From an uncultured Pseudomonadales bacterium (lineage in GTDB: Bacteria; Pseudomonadota; Gammaproteobacteria; Pseudomonadales; IMCC2047), in contig CAMYKE010000088.1 of the NCBI GenBank assembly GCA_947258895.1, forward strand, positions 1-6,242: 6,242 nucleotides of DNA. Reading direction: 5' to 3'. Below the pieces are notes generated by a model. It was not told the DNA's origin. It did not search any database and saw nothing but the letters and a program-made list of their open reading frames with translations. Below are positions 1 through 5,589 of the stretch, in pieces. Positions within the stretch are counted from its first letter, which is position 1; every line of letters starts with the position of its first letter. A program made the position numbers and the translations under genes.

Positions 1-1
1 A

Positions 2-154
2 GAACTGTTCCATACCTATTCGTGCTTTGCACGGGGACTGGACATGCTCAACGGGGCGTATCACTACATGGACCTGGTACCAAAAGGCCGCGATGAAGAT
101 GGCCTGCCTTCCACCATGGCGTGGTTGCGTCGCCACGACCAGTACGAGGATTGA
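2..154 (+). CDS. DUF899 family thioredoxin-like protein, C-terminal fragment
   Basis: The window opens inside this gene; only the last 50 codons are present, ending in TGA at 152-154. The translated tail carries the block FARGLDMLNGAYHYMDLVPK followed by GRDEDGLP and a closing W-x-R-R-H-D motif. That is the typical C-terminal signature of the DUF899 family (thioredoxin-fold proteins, often annotated as thioredoxin or dithiol-disulfide isomerase relatives). The N-terminal part, including any CxxC-type active site, lies outside the window, so redox activity cannot be judged. The family's biological role is poorly defined. The gene is convergent with the GNAT gene at 447-1352, so the two are not co-transcribed. 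The family call is from remembered motif similarity; a profile search with PF05988 would confirm it. Confidence 0.85.
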   Translation, partial: ELFHTYSCFARGLDMLNGAYHYMDLVPKGRDEDGLPSTMAWLRRHDQYED

Positions 155-446
155 CACATATCTATCCCTCGCGGCCCGGCCCTGCCGCGACGGCAACCGG
201 ACCCGATGGTATTTTGACCCCGGTATGTGAGACCCGGCATAGTCACCCGGCCCCGCAAACGGTAGCTGGCCGAACCTTTACGCTGCCGGGGCGCGACCCG
301 CGGATGAAAGCGCGTGTTGCACCGTGATTTCAAACCGCGAACCCCTGCCCCGTAAGGCACCCGGCGTGCTCGAATGCCTCCGCTAAAACAAGCCATCACG
401 TGGCGTCCCTCCCGAGCCTGGCTTCATTGCGCTGCCGCTTCCTCAG
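155..446. other. Intergenic region between convergent genes, nothing recognisable
   Basis: This GC-rich stretch of 292 bases lies between the stop codons of the DUF899 gene (+) and the GNAT gene (-). Open frames cross it on both strands, but their translations are rich in Arg, Gly and Pro, match no family I know, and have no ribosome binding site. I looked for a bidirectional terminator and found no stable stem followed by a T-run on either strand. Confidence 0.6.
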
Positions 447-1352
447 TCAGCAGAGAACCGAGGGCAGGAAAGCGCCATCGGGCTCATTGTACAAACCCAG
501 GCTCATCAGCGTCATCGGCTGGACGACCCGCAAGCCGTTGTCGAGGCACCAGCGCAGCAGGTCGGTGTTGCGCGTGGGCAGCAAAAAGCCGGGGCCGGCG
601 AATTCGGTTGCCGCACCGATCAGGGCCTTGAGATCTTGGTCGCTTTCGCAAACGCTATGACCCAGGAAACCCACCGCGGTCGTATAGCCGCTGATGCGCC
701 CGTTGTGCTCCACGACGCTTGCCGTGCTATGGTCGATTGCGTCCCGCAATTCCGCACCCCGGTGGTAACCGTGCACCTGCTGGCAAAGCCGATTGCATGC
801 CTCGATATCCTGCTTCGTCGCCGGGCGGACGCTATAGCCAGGCATTGTCAGACCCAGGGGTGAGCCCTGCATGGCGGACAAGGGTTCGCGCGCATCGAAT
901 CCGAGCTTGGCATACAGCGACAGCGAGCGGTTATGGTAGGCCGCCTGCACCAGGCGAACACCGGCACAGCGCTGCGCTCGGGCGCGCTCCAGGACCGCGT
1001 CCATCAACTGCCTGCCCAGTGTGTGATTCTGCACATCGGGATCGACGGTGATCGGGCCCACAGCGGCTATGGCATCCATTTCCCAGAGAAAGTTACTGCC
1101 CACCACCCGGCCATCCTGCTCGGCAACCACGCTATAAATCCGGTCGTGGCTGAACAGCATTTCCATGAGCCCTATTGCCACCTCCGGAGAGGGGAAATCC
1201 GGGGGAAACGCATGGGCTTCGGCGATCGTCTTGAAGGCCTCATAAGCGATGGTGCCACAAGCCGTGCTGTCCTCAACCCGGCCGGGCCGTACTATCGCCT
1301 GCGCGGGCTGCCACGGTAAGTCCGCAATTTCTGCAACATTATTCTGGATCAT
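447..1352 (-). CDS. GNAT family N-acetyltransferase with two tandem GNAT-like domains
   Basis: A 301-residue cytoplasmic protein predicted to transfer an acetyl group from acetyl-CoA to an amine; the substrate is unknown. The first GNAT domain spans about residues 19-165. It has the motif A region at 102-120 (TVDPDVQN, then HTLGRQLMDAV) and the motif B region at 137-153, where N141-R-S-L-S-L-Y-A-K-L-G-F matches the usual N-x-x-x-x-x-Y-x-K-x-G-F ending. The second half, residues 173-290, begins YSVRPATKQDIEAC, the typical start of a GNAT fold, but has no clear acetyl-CoA loop and is probably a degenerate second domain. The acetyl-CoA loop of domain 1 is itself atypical: Q108-N-H-T-L-G instead of Q/R-x-x-G-x-G. 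The start is well supported: AAGGAG at 1360-1365 lies 7 bases upstream of the ATG. It stands alone, 335 bases from the next gene upstream. Confidence 0.85.
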   Translation of the reverse strand: MIQNNVAEIADLPWQPAQAIVRPGRVEDSTACGTIAYEAFKTIAEAHAFPPDFPSPEVAIGLMEMLFSHDRIYSVVAEQDGRVVGSNFLWEMDAIAAVGPITVDPDVQNHTLGRQLMDAVLERARAQRCAGVRLVQAAYHNRSLSLYAKLGFDAREPLSAMQGSPLGLTMPGYSVRPATKQDIEACNRLCQQVHGYHRGAELRDAIDHSTASVVEHNGRISGYTTAVGFLGHSVCESDQDLKALIGAATEFAGPGFLLPTRNTDLLRWCLDNGLRVVQPMTLMSLGLYNEPDGAFLPSVLC

Positions 1353-1409
1353 TGTTGTTCTCCTTTAACGGCGCCGCCCGGCACATTACGGCAGGCCACA
1401 ACGCCAACA

Positions 1410-1425
1410 CCCCGGGTAACCGGGG
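1410..1425 (-). promoter_or_regulatory. Perfect 6-bp GC hairpin upstream of the GNAT gene
   Basis: CCCCGG at 1410-1415 pairs with CCGGGG at 1420-1425 across a GTAA loop. It lies 58-73 bases upstream of the GNAT start codon, so it would be in the leader or at the promoter. No T-run follows on the minus strand, which argues against an intrinsic terminator. An operator or leader structure is possible; function is inferred from position only. Confidence 0.35.
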
Positions 1426-1618
1426 TAACGCATCAACAGGTTTGTGAAGGAATGAGCGCTATGGCTGGGGAAGCGGGATTTCGCATTTCTCGGGGGGAGT
1501 CAGCCACAACACCGCGCTCTCACAGGCACCGCAACCATCCGTATAAATCAGACTTCACGCAGCAAAAATATCACTTTTAACGGAATTCACAAGAGTCGCC
1601 CCGGAGAATAATTTCGCA

Positions 1619-1637
1619 TAATGCGTGAGGCGCATTA
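1619..1637. promoter_or_regulatory. 7-bp inverted repeat with 5-base loop, 3' of the CBS pseudogene
   Basis: TAATGCG (1619-1625) and CGCATTA (1631-1637) are perfect reverse complements around TGAGG. It overlaps a second dyad, CGCAT-A-ATGCG (1615-1625), and is followed by ATTAG-N11-CTAAT (1634-1654), which resembles an operator. On the minus strand it lies 51-69 bases past the pseudogene stop. No good T-run follows, so a terminator role is weak. It could be an operator for the GNAT gene. Confidence 0.3.
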
Positions 1638-1687
1638 GATTGAAAACGCCTAATCTGGTGAGAGCGTATCGCCCCGTATATTCAGGG

Positions 1688-2320
1688 TCAGCACCAAAGT
1701 GACAAGGGCGGATCTGCGGTGGTACAGCGCAGGATATCCGAGCGTGAAATAATGCCGACGATGCGCCCGGATTCTTCCACCACGGGCAGCGCATCAAGGT
1801 TCTTCTCCACCAGCAAATTGGTAATGCGCCTGATATCGGTGACCGGGTCGACTCAATACACCCGTGCATCACCGGGCAAGAATCCATCGGCGACACGTTG
1901 GGTTTGCTGCTCCACCGGCAGGTCGGAACTGATGATGAACTCGTACAACTGTCGCCTGGACAAGGAACCGAGAAGCTGGCTCCGGCTATCCACAATGGGG
2001 AAGACCTGGTAGGTGAACCGGTTAAACTGCGCCAGCGCCTGCTGTATTGACCATTCACCGGACAAATACCTGCACCGTCGAGCTCATAATTTGATAAGCA
2101 TGGTACACGGGTTCACGCTGGTTTTGATCGGCGAGCAGAGACCGCTACTGCGCTGCGGCCTGTGCTGAAACGGTATAGTGACTGGAATCCTTTTCGATGA
2201 CCGAGTGGAAGTCCGGTTCCGGATGGTCGACACGCCGCGTCGAGTCCGCAGGAGCGGTTTTCTCAACGCGGCGTAGCCGTCCCGGAACACCCTGCCAGCG
2301 GGCGTGTAAATCGCGAACAC
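1688..2320 (-). pseudogene. Decayed CBS-domain pair protein (two frameshifts, in-frame stops)
   Basis: Read across frames on the minus strand, this is a ~210-residue CBS-pair protein. It begins GTG TTC GCG (FAIYTPAGRVFR) at 2320, 6 bases after the yccA stop, and a frameshift at about 2275-2290 leads to LRRVEKTAPADSTRRVDHPE and DFHSVIEKDSSHYTVSAQ. A TAG at 2145-2147 interrupts, then EPVYHAYQIMSSTVQVFV opens the first CBS domain. A second shift near 2058-2064 restores the original frame for EWSIQQALAQFNRF and FPIVDSRSQLLGSLSR. A TGA at 1853-1855 precedes the second CBS domain (VDPVTDIRRI, LDALPVVEESGRIVGI, SRSDILRC), ending SLWC at a TGA at 1688-1690. CBS pairs usually bind adenosyl nucleotides and act as sensor modules. 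The net length is in frame, so the two indels compensate (about -1, then +1). No intact frame covers both domains. A poor-quality assembly is the alternative explanation. Confidence 0.82.
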
Positions 2321-2326
2321 GTCGGG

Positions 2327-3019
2327 CTACTCGGACTGCGCAAAACCCAGTAAATGCAGCAGGCTGGAAAATAGATTGTATATGGACACAAACAGCGTCA
2401 CTGTAGCCATCACGTAGTTGGTTTCACCGCCTCGCACGATCTGGTTGGTTTCATAGAGAATCATGCCCGACATTAGTATGACGAACACGGCCGAAACCGC
2501 GAGGGCCAGGCCGGGAAGGTTGAATACCAGCGCGCCAATACCCGCCAGAAACGCGACGATGACGCCGCTAAACAACGATGGGGCAAGCCAGCTGAAATCG
2601 CGTTTCGGGGAGATTGCGAAAGTTGACAGGCCGAGAAAAATCACACCGGTGCCAATAAACGCCTGCATGACAACCACGGGTGCCAGCGACCAGTAGGCAC
2701 TGATAATCGGCCCCAGCGTGTAGCCCATGAAACCGGTCAGGGCGAATACCCAATAAATCCCTGTCGTGCTATTACGGTACTTGCTGGTCAGGAACAACAG
2801 GCCAAAATAGCCAGCCAGGGTTAGCACCAGTCCGGGATGCGGTAACCCAAGCGCGGCGCTTAGCGCTGCGGTCAACCCGCTAAAGAGGAGCGTCGCCGAC
2901 AGCAACAACCAGGTATTTCTCAATACTCGATGCTGTTGCACTACGGCGGCTTTGTCCGAATGGGAAACGTTATCCTGTGAAATGTTCCCGGGTGAAGCAC
3001 TGTTGTTCATGATATCCAT
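2327..3019 (-). CDS. yccA: Bax inhibitor-1 family inner-membrane protein, YccA-like
   Basis: A 230-residue integral membrane protein with seven hydrophobic segments at roughly residues 37-57, 62-79, 87-106, 113-134, 143-163, 170-190 and 203-225. Blocks HRVLRNTW (30-37), TGFMGYTLGPI (95-105), SAVFVILMSG (176-185) and ETNQIVRGGETNY (190-202), then the LLGFA tail, correspond segment by segment to E. coli YccA. In E. coli, YccA is a substrate and modulator of the FtsH membrane protease, limiting its attack on SecY under stress; the same role is inferred here. The start is at the ATG at 3019, because GGAGGT (3026-3031) lies 6 bases upstream. An open frame extends to 3112, but that would overlap the upstream gene and has no ribosome binding site. 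It sits 37 bases after the HPF-like gene and 6 bases before the CBS pseudogene, suggesting one transcript. Confidence 0.93.
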   Translation of the reverse strand: MDIMNNSASPGNISQDNVSHSDKAAVVQQHRVLRNTWLLLSATLLFSGLTAALSAALGLPHPGLVLTLAGYFGLLFLTSKYRNSTTGIYWVFALTGFMGYTLGPIISAYWSLAPVVVMQAFIGTGVIFLGLSTFAISPKRDFSWLAPSLFSGVIVAFLAGIGALVFNLPGLALAVSAVFVILMSGMILYETNQIVRGGETNYVMATVTLFVSIYNLFSSLLHLLGFAQSE

Positions 3020-3056
3020 GGTGTTACCTCCATCGATCGGATTTCTGACCGGGCGA

Positions 3057-3446
3057 TCAGGCCCGCTTTGATGACAATGAAGAGTGTTGATTGGCCCTGG
3101 AGTCTGCAGCAAGGCGCTTGAGTGCCAATTTTCGTTGTAGGGCAGCGTGCCTGCGATTTACCTGCCGCGCGGGGCTTCGGCTGGCCCGCGCGATGCCGCC
3201 ATCAATCTCCAGGCGCACGTCCGCCTGCTTTGCGGAGACCTCGATGCCGGGAAGCCCATGGGCTTTGGCTTCCACCAGGCATTGTTTGTCGAAGCCACCA
3301 CCAGGGTCGTTCGGATCGCTGAACTTGCCGTCTGCACCGCGAACCACATGTCCGATGCGGGCAAAAGCAGCAGCCAGGCGAACGTCTATGTGACCGATAA
3401 CCGTGCTCTGGTCACCTGGATTCCGAGCATTACTCGTCTTTTTCAT
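3057..3446 (-). CDS. Small HPF/RaiA-like putative ribosome-associated protein
   Basis: A 129-residue basic, soluble protein. Residues 42-60 (FSDPNDPGGGFDKQCLVEA) resemble the S/T-D-x-N-x-x-x-G-G-x-D-K-x-C-x-V/I-E-A block of short HPF/RaiA ribosome hibernation proteins. Residues 67-100, with ADVRLEIDGGIARASRS, then RQVNRR, resemble their C-terminal helix. The N-terminal 35 residues fit less well: one of the expected beta strands (the R-V-x-V-x-L-x-D strand) seems missing, so it may be shortened or only distantly related. The C-terminal 25 residues are Lys/Arg/Ser-rich and look disordered. The start is the ATG at 3446: GAGGA (3453-3457) sits 6 bases upstream, better placed than for the in-frame TTG at 3452. 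It heads the apparent yccA cluster. If the family is right it would bind ribosomes in slow growth or stress; this is an inference from weak similarity. Confidence 0.5.
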   Translation of the reverse strand: MKKTSNARNPGDQSTVIGHIDVRLAAAFARIGHVVRGADGKFSDPNDPGGGFDKQCLVEAKAHGLPGIEVSAKQADVRLEIDGGIARASRSPARQVNRRHAALQRKLALKRLAADSRANQHSSLSSKRA

Positions 3447-3576
3447 GATCAATCCTCATACATCCGTTAGCATGACGATAAGCCTGAGTCCGTCGCTCAT
3501 TGGTGCGAAGGGCGACTGGCCGGTTGAAACAAAAATTTCACTTAAGGAACCTTCCATTTATTCAATACTGCTGTGT

Positions 3577-3690
3577 GATTGCGAGCACGCTTTGCCGTTT
3601 ATCGCGAGCGAAGCGCGGCAGGAAGCAATCTGGCATTGTGAAGCTCAAGAGCTGGAGATGTCTCCGGCGCTGCGCTCCTCGCAATGATCA
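3577..3690. repeat. Imperfect palindromic dispersed-repeat-type element
   Basis: The left part holds TGATTGCGAG (3577-3586) and TCGCGAGCGAAGCGCGGC (3602-3619) with GAAGCAATCT just after. The right part, 3652-3690, reads back on the opposite strand as TGATCATTGCGAGGAGCGCAGCGC followed by GGAGACATCTCC, so the two halves form a long imperfect hairpin. This CATTGCGAG...GCGAAGCAATCT pattern is typical of short non-coding repeats scattered in many bacterial genomes, and it characteristically gives spurious peptides such as KQSGIVKLKS and RRCAPRNDQ, as here. It lies 17 bases past the stop codon of the exported protein gene, where it could act as a transcription barrier or RNA-stabilising hairpin for the nhaA transcript. 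Copy number elsewhere in the genome cannot be seen. Confidence 0.65.
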
Positions 3691-3706
3691 ATGAAACAGT
3701 GGTCCC

Positions 3707-4213
3707 TTAACTTGTGGCCGTATCGCTTACGGCCTCCGCCTGGCAGGTGCCATCGTGATCCAGACTGCTGTTCACCGAATCGACGAGCTCCCGCAGTTGC
3801 TGGCCCCGGTATCCCAGGTCGTCGGCAAACTGCGTGATCCGGGTGATCCGCTCATCCTGCTGCAAACCACACGTACTTTCGGCGGCCATGCGATGTAGCC
3901 GTTCCATGTAACCGCCGGCGCGGGTAGCGATCGCCCTTTGCATAAGGCCGGAATTGACAGCGGAGCTGTCGAGCGACTGGTCCCGGTGCTGGGCATTGGC
4001 ATCACTCGGAGCGGCAAGCAGGTCTTGCACGTAGCCACGGATATATTCGAGACAGTCCTTGCCGTTTTGCACAACGGCTTCGCCTTGCAGCAACCCCTGG
4101 CAGGCGCTAAACGATGCCTCGTCAGGAAGGGGTTCGGCCGAAGCTGCCGATGTCGATGTCCATGCCACCAGGGGAAGGGTCAAAAGCAGGGATTTAAGCG
4201 GTAGCCATTTCAT
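3707..4213 (-). CDS. Exported small four-cysteine protein, unknown function
   Basis: A 168-residue protein. Residues 1-26 form a clear Sec signal peptide: K2 and K7, hydrophobic core SLLLTLPLVAW, cleavage after A24-S-A26. It has no lipobox cysteine, so the mature ~142-residue product is probably soluble and periplasmic. It has four cysteines (C38, C54, C115, C157), suiting two disulfides, and is mostly helical with many Gln, Asp and Arg. The segment from C38 to D64, with C54-L-E-Y-I-R-G, faintly recalls the C-x-x-Y-I-x-G core of the Rap1a/Tai immunity family, but too weakly to name it. The start is the ATG at 4213: AAGGAG at 4221-4226 lies 7 bases upstream. An open frame runs up to 4306, but that would place the signal peptide internally. 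Its first 20 bases overlap the end of nhaA, and its ribosome binding site is inside nhaA, indicating translational coupling and a possible accessory role in ion or pH stress. Confidence 0.8.
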   Translation of the reverse strand: MKWLPLKSLLLTLPLVAWTSTSAASAEPLPDEASFSACQGLLQGEAVVQNGKDCLEYIRGYVQDLLAAPSDANAQHRDQSLDSSAVNSGLMQRAIATRAGGYMERLHRMAAESTCGLQQDERITRITQFADDLGYRGQQLRELVDSVNSSLDHDGTCQAEAVSDTATS

Positions 4214-5399
4214 GGGTATTCTCCTTAACAGGTTGTGGTGCGGGGGATCGGGAAAGAATGTATGAACCAAGTAGCGCAGACAGGAGGGAGCCGCCCAGTA
4301 CGCCAATTTTCACACTATTGAGATAAGCAGGATCGAGTTGCTCAAAAGCCAGCGAGCCAATGAAAAGGCTCATCGTGAAGCCAATTCCGCACAGCACCGC
4401 GACGCCATACATCTGTTGCCAGCTAGTACCCTCCGGCAGCTTCGCCAGGCCGATCTTGACGGTAATCCAGCATGTGCCGAAGATACCCAGTTGATTGCCG
4501 AGGAACAGCGCAAGCATGATCCCCAGGGTGATGGGATTGAGTACATCCGCGACGCCGATGCCGACCAGGCTGACGCCCGCGTTGCTAAATGCGAACAGCG
4601 GCAGGATGAAAAACGCAACCCAGGGCTGCAGGCCATGCTCGATTTCCTTGAGCATCGAATTACCTTGCTCATTGTTGACGTTAAGCGGAATGAACAGGGC
4701 GACGGCAAATCCCGCCAGTGTCGCGTGCACACCCGACTTCAGGACGGCGGTCCAGATGACCAGGCCGATCAAAAAATAAATCGCCTGGTAGCGGACCTTG
4801 AAGCGGTTCAGCAGGAATAGTGCAGCGAGGCCAAGACCGGCAATTGCCAATGAACCCGTTGACAGATCCTGGGAATAAAACAGCGCGATAATGATGATGG
4901 CCGCGATGTCATCAAAGATGGCTACTGACAGGAGAAACAGTTTCAGGCTGAGTGGCAAGCGTTTGCCAAACAGGCTGAACACGCCGAGGGCAAAGGCGAT
5001 ATCAGTAGCCGCAGGTATCGCCCATCCCTGGGCAGCGATCGGGTCACTGGCGTTGAACAGGAGATAGATGGTTGCGGGTGTCGCAATTCCCGCTAACGCA
5101 GCAATACCCGGCAACACAACCTGGTCGGGTGACGACAAGTGGCCGTCAACCAGTTCGCGCTTGACCTCCAGGCCAATCAGGAAAAAAAACAAGGCCATCA
5201 AGCCGTCGTTAATCCACAATAGCAACGGCTTGTTTATCGAAAAGCTGCCAATTTCAATGCTGAGGGGCAATGCAAGGAAGGCCGCATACGGCCCCGAGAG
5301 AGGGGAATTTGCCACCACAATGGCAAGCAAGGCGGCAATCACTAGCAATAAACCGCCTGCTGAATCATGTTGTACCATTTCTCGAAAAACTTTCGCCAT
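4194..5399 (-). CDS. nhaA: Na+/H+ antiporter NhaA
   Basis: A 401-residue polytopic inner-membrane protein, the usual NhaA length, aligning with E. coli NhaA along its whole length. NhaA exports Na+ (or Li+) in exchange for H+, electrogenically in E. coli, serving salt and alkaline pH tolerance. Conserved residues fall at E. coli numbering: D133 in ATDIAFALGV, the ion-binding pair D163-D164 in IFDDIAAIIIIALFY, and H225 in KSGVHATLAG. Other family blocks are INDGLMALFFFLIGLEVKRE (63-82), LPLFAFSNAGVSL (266-278), LPEGT (321-325) and LCGIGFTMSLFIGSLAF (336-352). The odd point is the position of E. coli Lys300 (GKPLG), here Asn302 (GNQLG). The ATG at 5399 matches the family's N-terminus; no good ribosome binding site precedes it, and an ATG seven codons later (5378) is possible but fits worse. 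It is divergent from nhaR and overlaps the exported protein gene by 20 bases. Confidence 0.97.
   Translation of the reverse strand: MAKVFREMVQHDSAGGLLLVIAALLAIVVANSPLSGPYAAFLALPLSIEIGSFSINKPLLLWINDGLMALFFFLIGLEVKRELVDGHLSSPDQVVLPGIAALAGIATPATIYLLFNASDPIAAQGWAIPAATDIAFALGVFSLFGKRLPLSLKLFLLSVAIFDDIAAIIIIALFYSQDLSTGSLAIAGLGLAALFLLNRFKVRYQAIYFLIGLVIWTAVLKSGVHATLAGFAVALFIPLNVNNEQGNSMLKEIEHGLQPWVAFFILPLFAFSNAGVSLVGIGVADVLNPITLGIMLALFLGNQLGIFGTCWITVKIGLAKLPEGTSWQQMYGVAVLCGIGFTMSLFIGSLAFEQLDPAYLNSVKIGVLGGSLLSALLGSYILSRSPAPQPVKENTHEMATA
4221..4226 (-). promoter_or_regulatory. Ribosome binding site of the exported protein, inside nhaA
   Basis: AAGGAG encodes part of the nhaA C-terminal VKEN stretch and lies 7 bases before the ATG at 4213. 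Ribosomes finishing nhaA at the stop codon (4194-4196) pass over this start, so re-initiation or coupling is likely. It decides the start choice for the gene at 3707-4213. Confidence 0.75.
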
Positions 5400-5487
5400 T
5401 GTCGTTTGCTGTGCTCGGGCAATTGAATGTTTTCAGGATGACGTACTTTGTAGCTTCAATTCATTGTCAATAAAAGTCGAACTTAAT

Positions 5488-5496
5488 TGTTATAAT
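5488..5496 (+). promoter_or_regulatory. Extended -10 element, candidate nhaR promoter
   Basis: TGTTATAAT matches the extended -10 pattern TGnTATAAT exactly. No good -35 lies 16-18 bases upstream (nearest is CAATAA), which extended -10 promoters tolerate. The predicted transcript would start near 5503 and have a leader of about 87 bases before the nhaR ATG. Confidence 0.5.
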
Positions 5497-5503
5497 CATC
5501 GAA

Positions 5504-5515
5504 TAATACGTATTA
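5504..5515. promoter_or_regulatory. 12-bp perfect palindrome, candidate regulator site between nhaA and nhaR
   Basis: TAATACGTATTA is a perfect palindrome. It would cover about +1 to +12 of the candidate nhaR promoter, where a bound protein could repress. It is also 105-116 bases upstream of the nhaA start codon, where LysR-type activators commonly bind. Its T-N10-A arms are one base short of the classical LysR T-N11-A box. NhaR is the obvious candidate ligand, by context only. Confidence 0.45.
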
Positions 5516-5519
5516 GAAT

Positions 5520-5542
5520 GCCGGCAAGGGAAGATTCCCGGC
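5520..5542 (+). promoter_or_regulatory. Leader hairpin upstream of nhaR
   Basis: GCCGG (5520-5524) can pair with CCGGC (5538-5542); alternatively an inner GGGA/TCCC stem (5528-5531 with 5536-5539) forms. It would lie in the nhaR leader, 47 bases or more before the start codon, with no T-run, so it is not a terminator. A role in RNA stability or as an operator half is possible but unsupported. Confidence 0.25.
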
Positions 5543-5589
5543 ACACGGACTTGAAAGATTGCAATGAATAGCAACTCTGGAGTAACAGG

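Larger units (their letters stand above)
1353..1687. other. Non-coding leader of the GNAT gene and 3' flank of the CBS pseudogene
   Basis: This 335-base gap carries the ribosome binding site of the GNAT gene (1360-1365), a GC-rich hairpin at 1410-1425, and an AT-richer part with dyads around 1615-1660. I could not place a convincing sigma-70 promoter for the GNAT gene. Open frames extend into it from the CBS pseudogene in a shifted frame, but the translation past 1688 resembles nothing known. Confidence 0.5.

Noticed and set aside
64..399. 111-codon open frame on the - strand in the 155-446 gap
   Set aside because: It runs antisense across the real end of the DUF899 gene, is rich in Arg/Gly/Pro, and has no recognisable family or ribosome binding site.
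1853..1855. TGA in the CBS gene as a selenocysteine or recoded codon
   Set aside because: No selenocysteine insertion hairpin is evident just downstream, CBS proteins are not selenoproteins, and the gene carries other lesions.
1555..2058. 167-codon open frame on the - strand over the CBS region
   Set aside because: Its frame is shifted from the CBS-coding frame, whose translation shows clear CBS motifs; this one shows none.
2084..2320. 78-codon open frame taken as an independent gene
   Set aside because: Only its first ~13 residues are meaningful; after that the CBS-protein reading continues in another frame, so it is the 5' piece of the pseudogene.
3020..3112. N-terminal extension of yccA to 3112
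   Set aside because: It would overlap the upstream gene's end and has no ribosome binding site, while GGAGGT is ideally placed for the ATG at 3019.
3403..3687. 94-codon open frame on the + strand, and an overlapping one at 3500-3694
   Set aside because: Both translate the palindromic repeat and give the typical spurious peptide seen wherever this repeat type occurs; neither has a ribosome binding site.
4214..4306. N-terminal extension of the exported protein to 4306
   Set aside because: It would bury the signal peptide and lies in the nhaA coding region; AAGGAG precedes the ATG at 4213.
4338..4820. 160-codon open frame antisense to nhaA
   Set aside because: It lies wholly opposite a highly conserved NhaA coding region, has an Asp/Gln/Arg-rich shadow composition, and matches no family.
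5441..5470. Complete sigma-70 promoter for nhaA using TTGACA at 5465-5470
   Set aside because: No acceptable -10 hexamer lies 16-18 bases downstream (AAGTAC or AGTACG), so only the -35 match stands and I did not list it as a feature.
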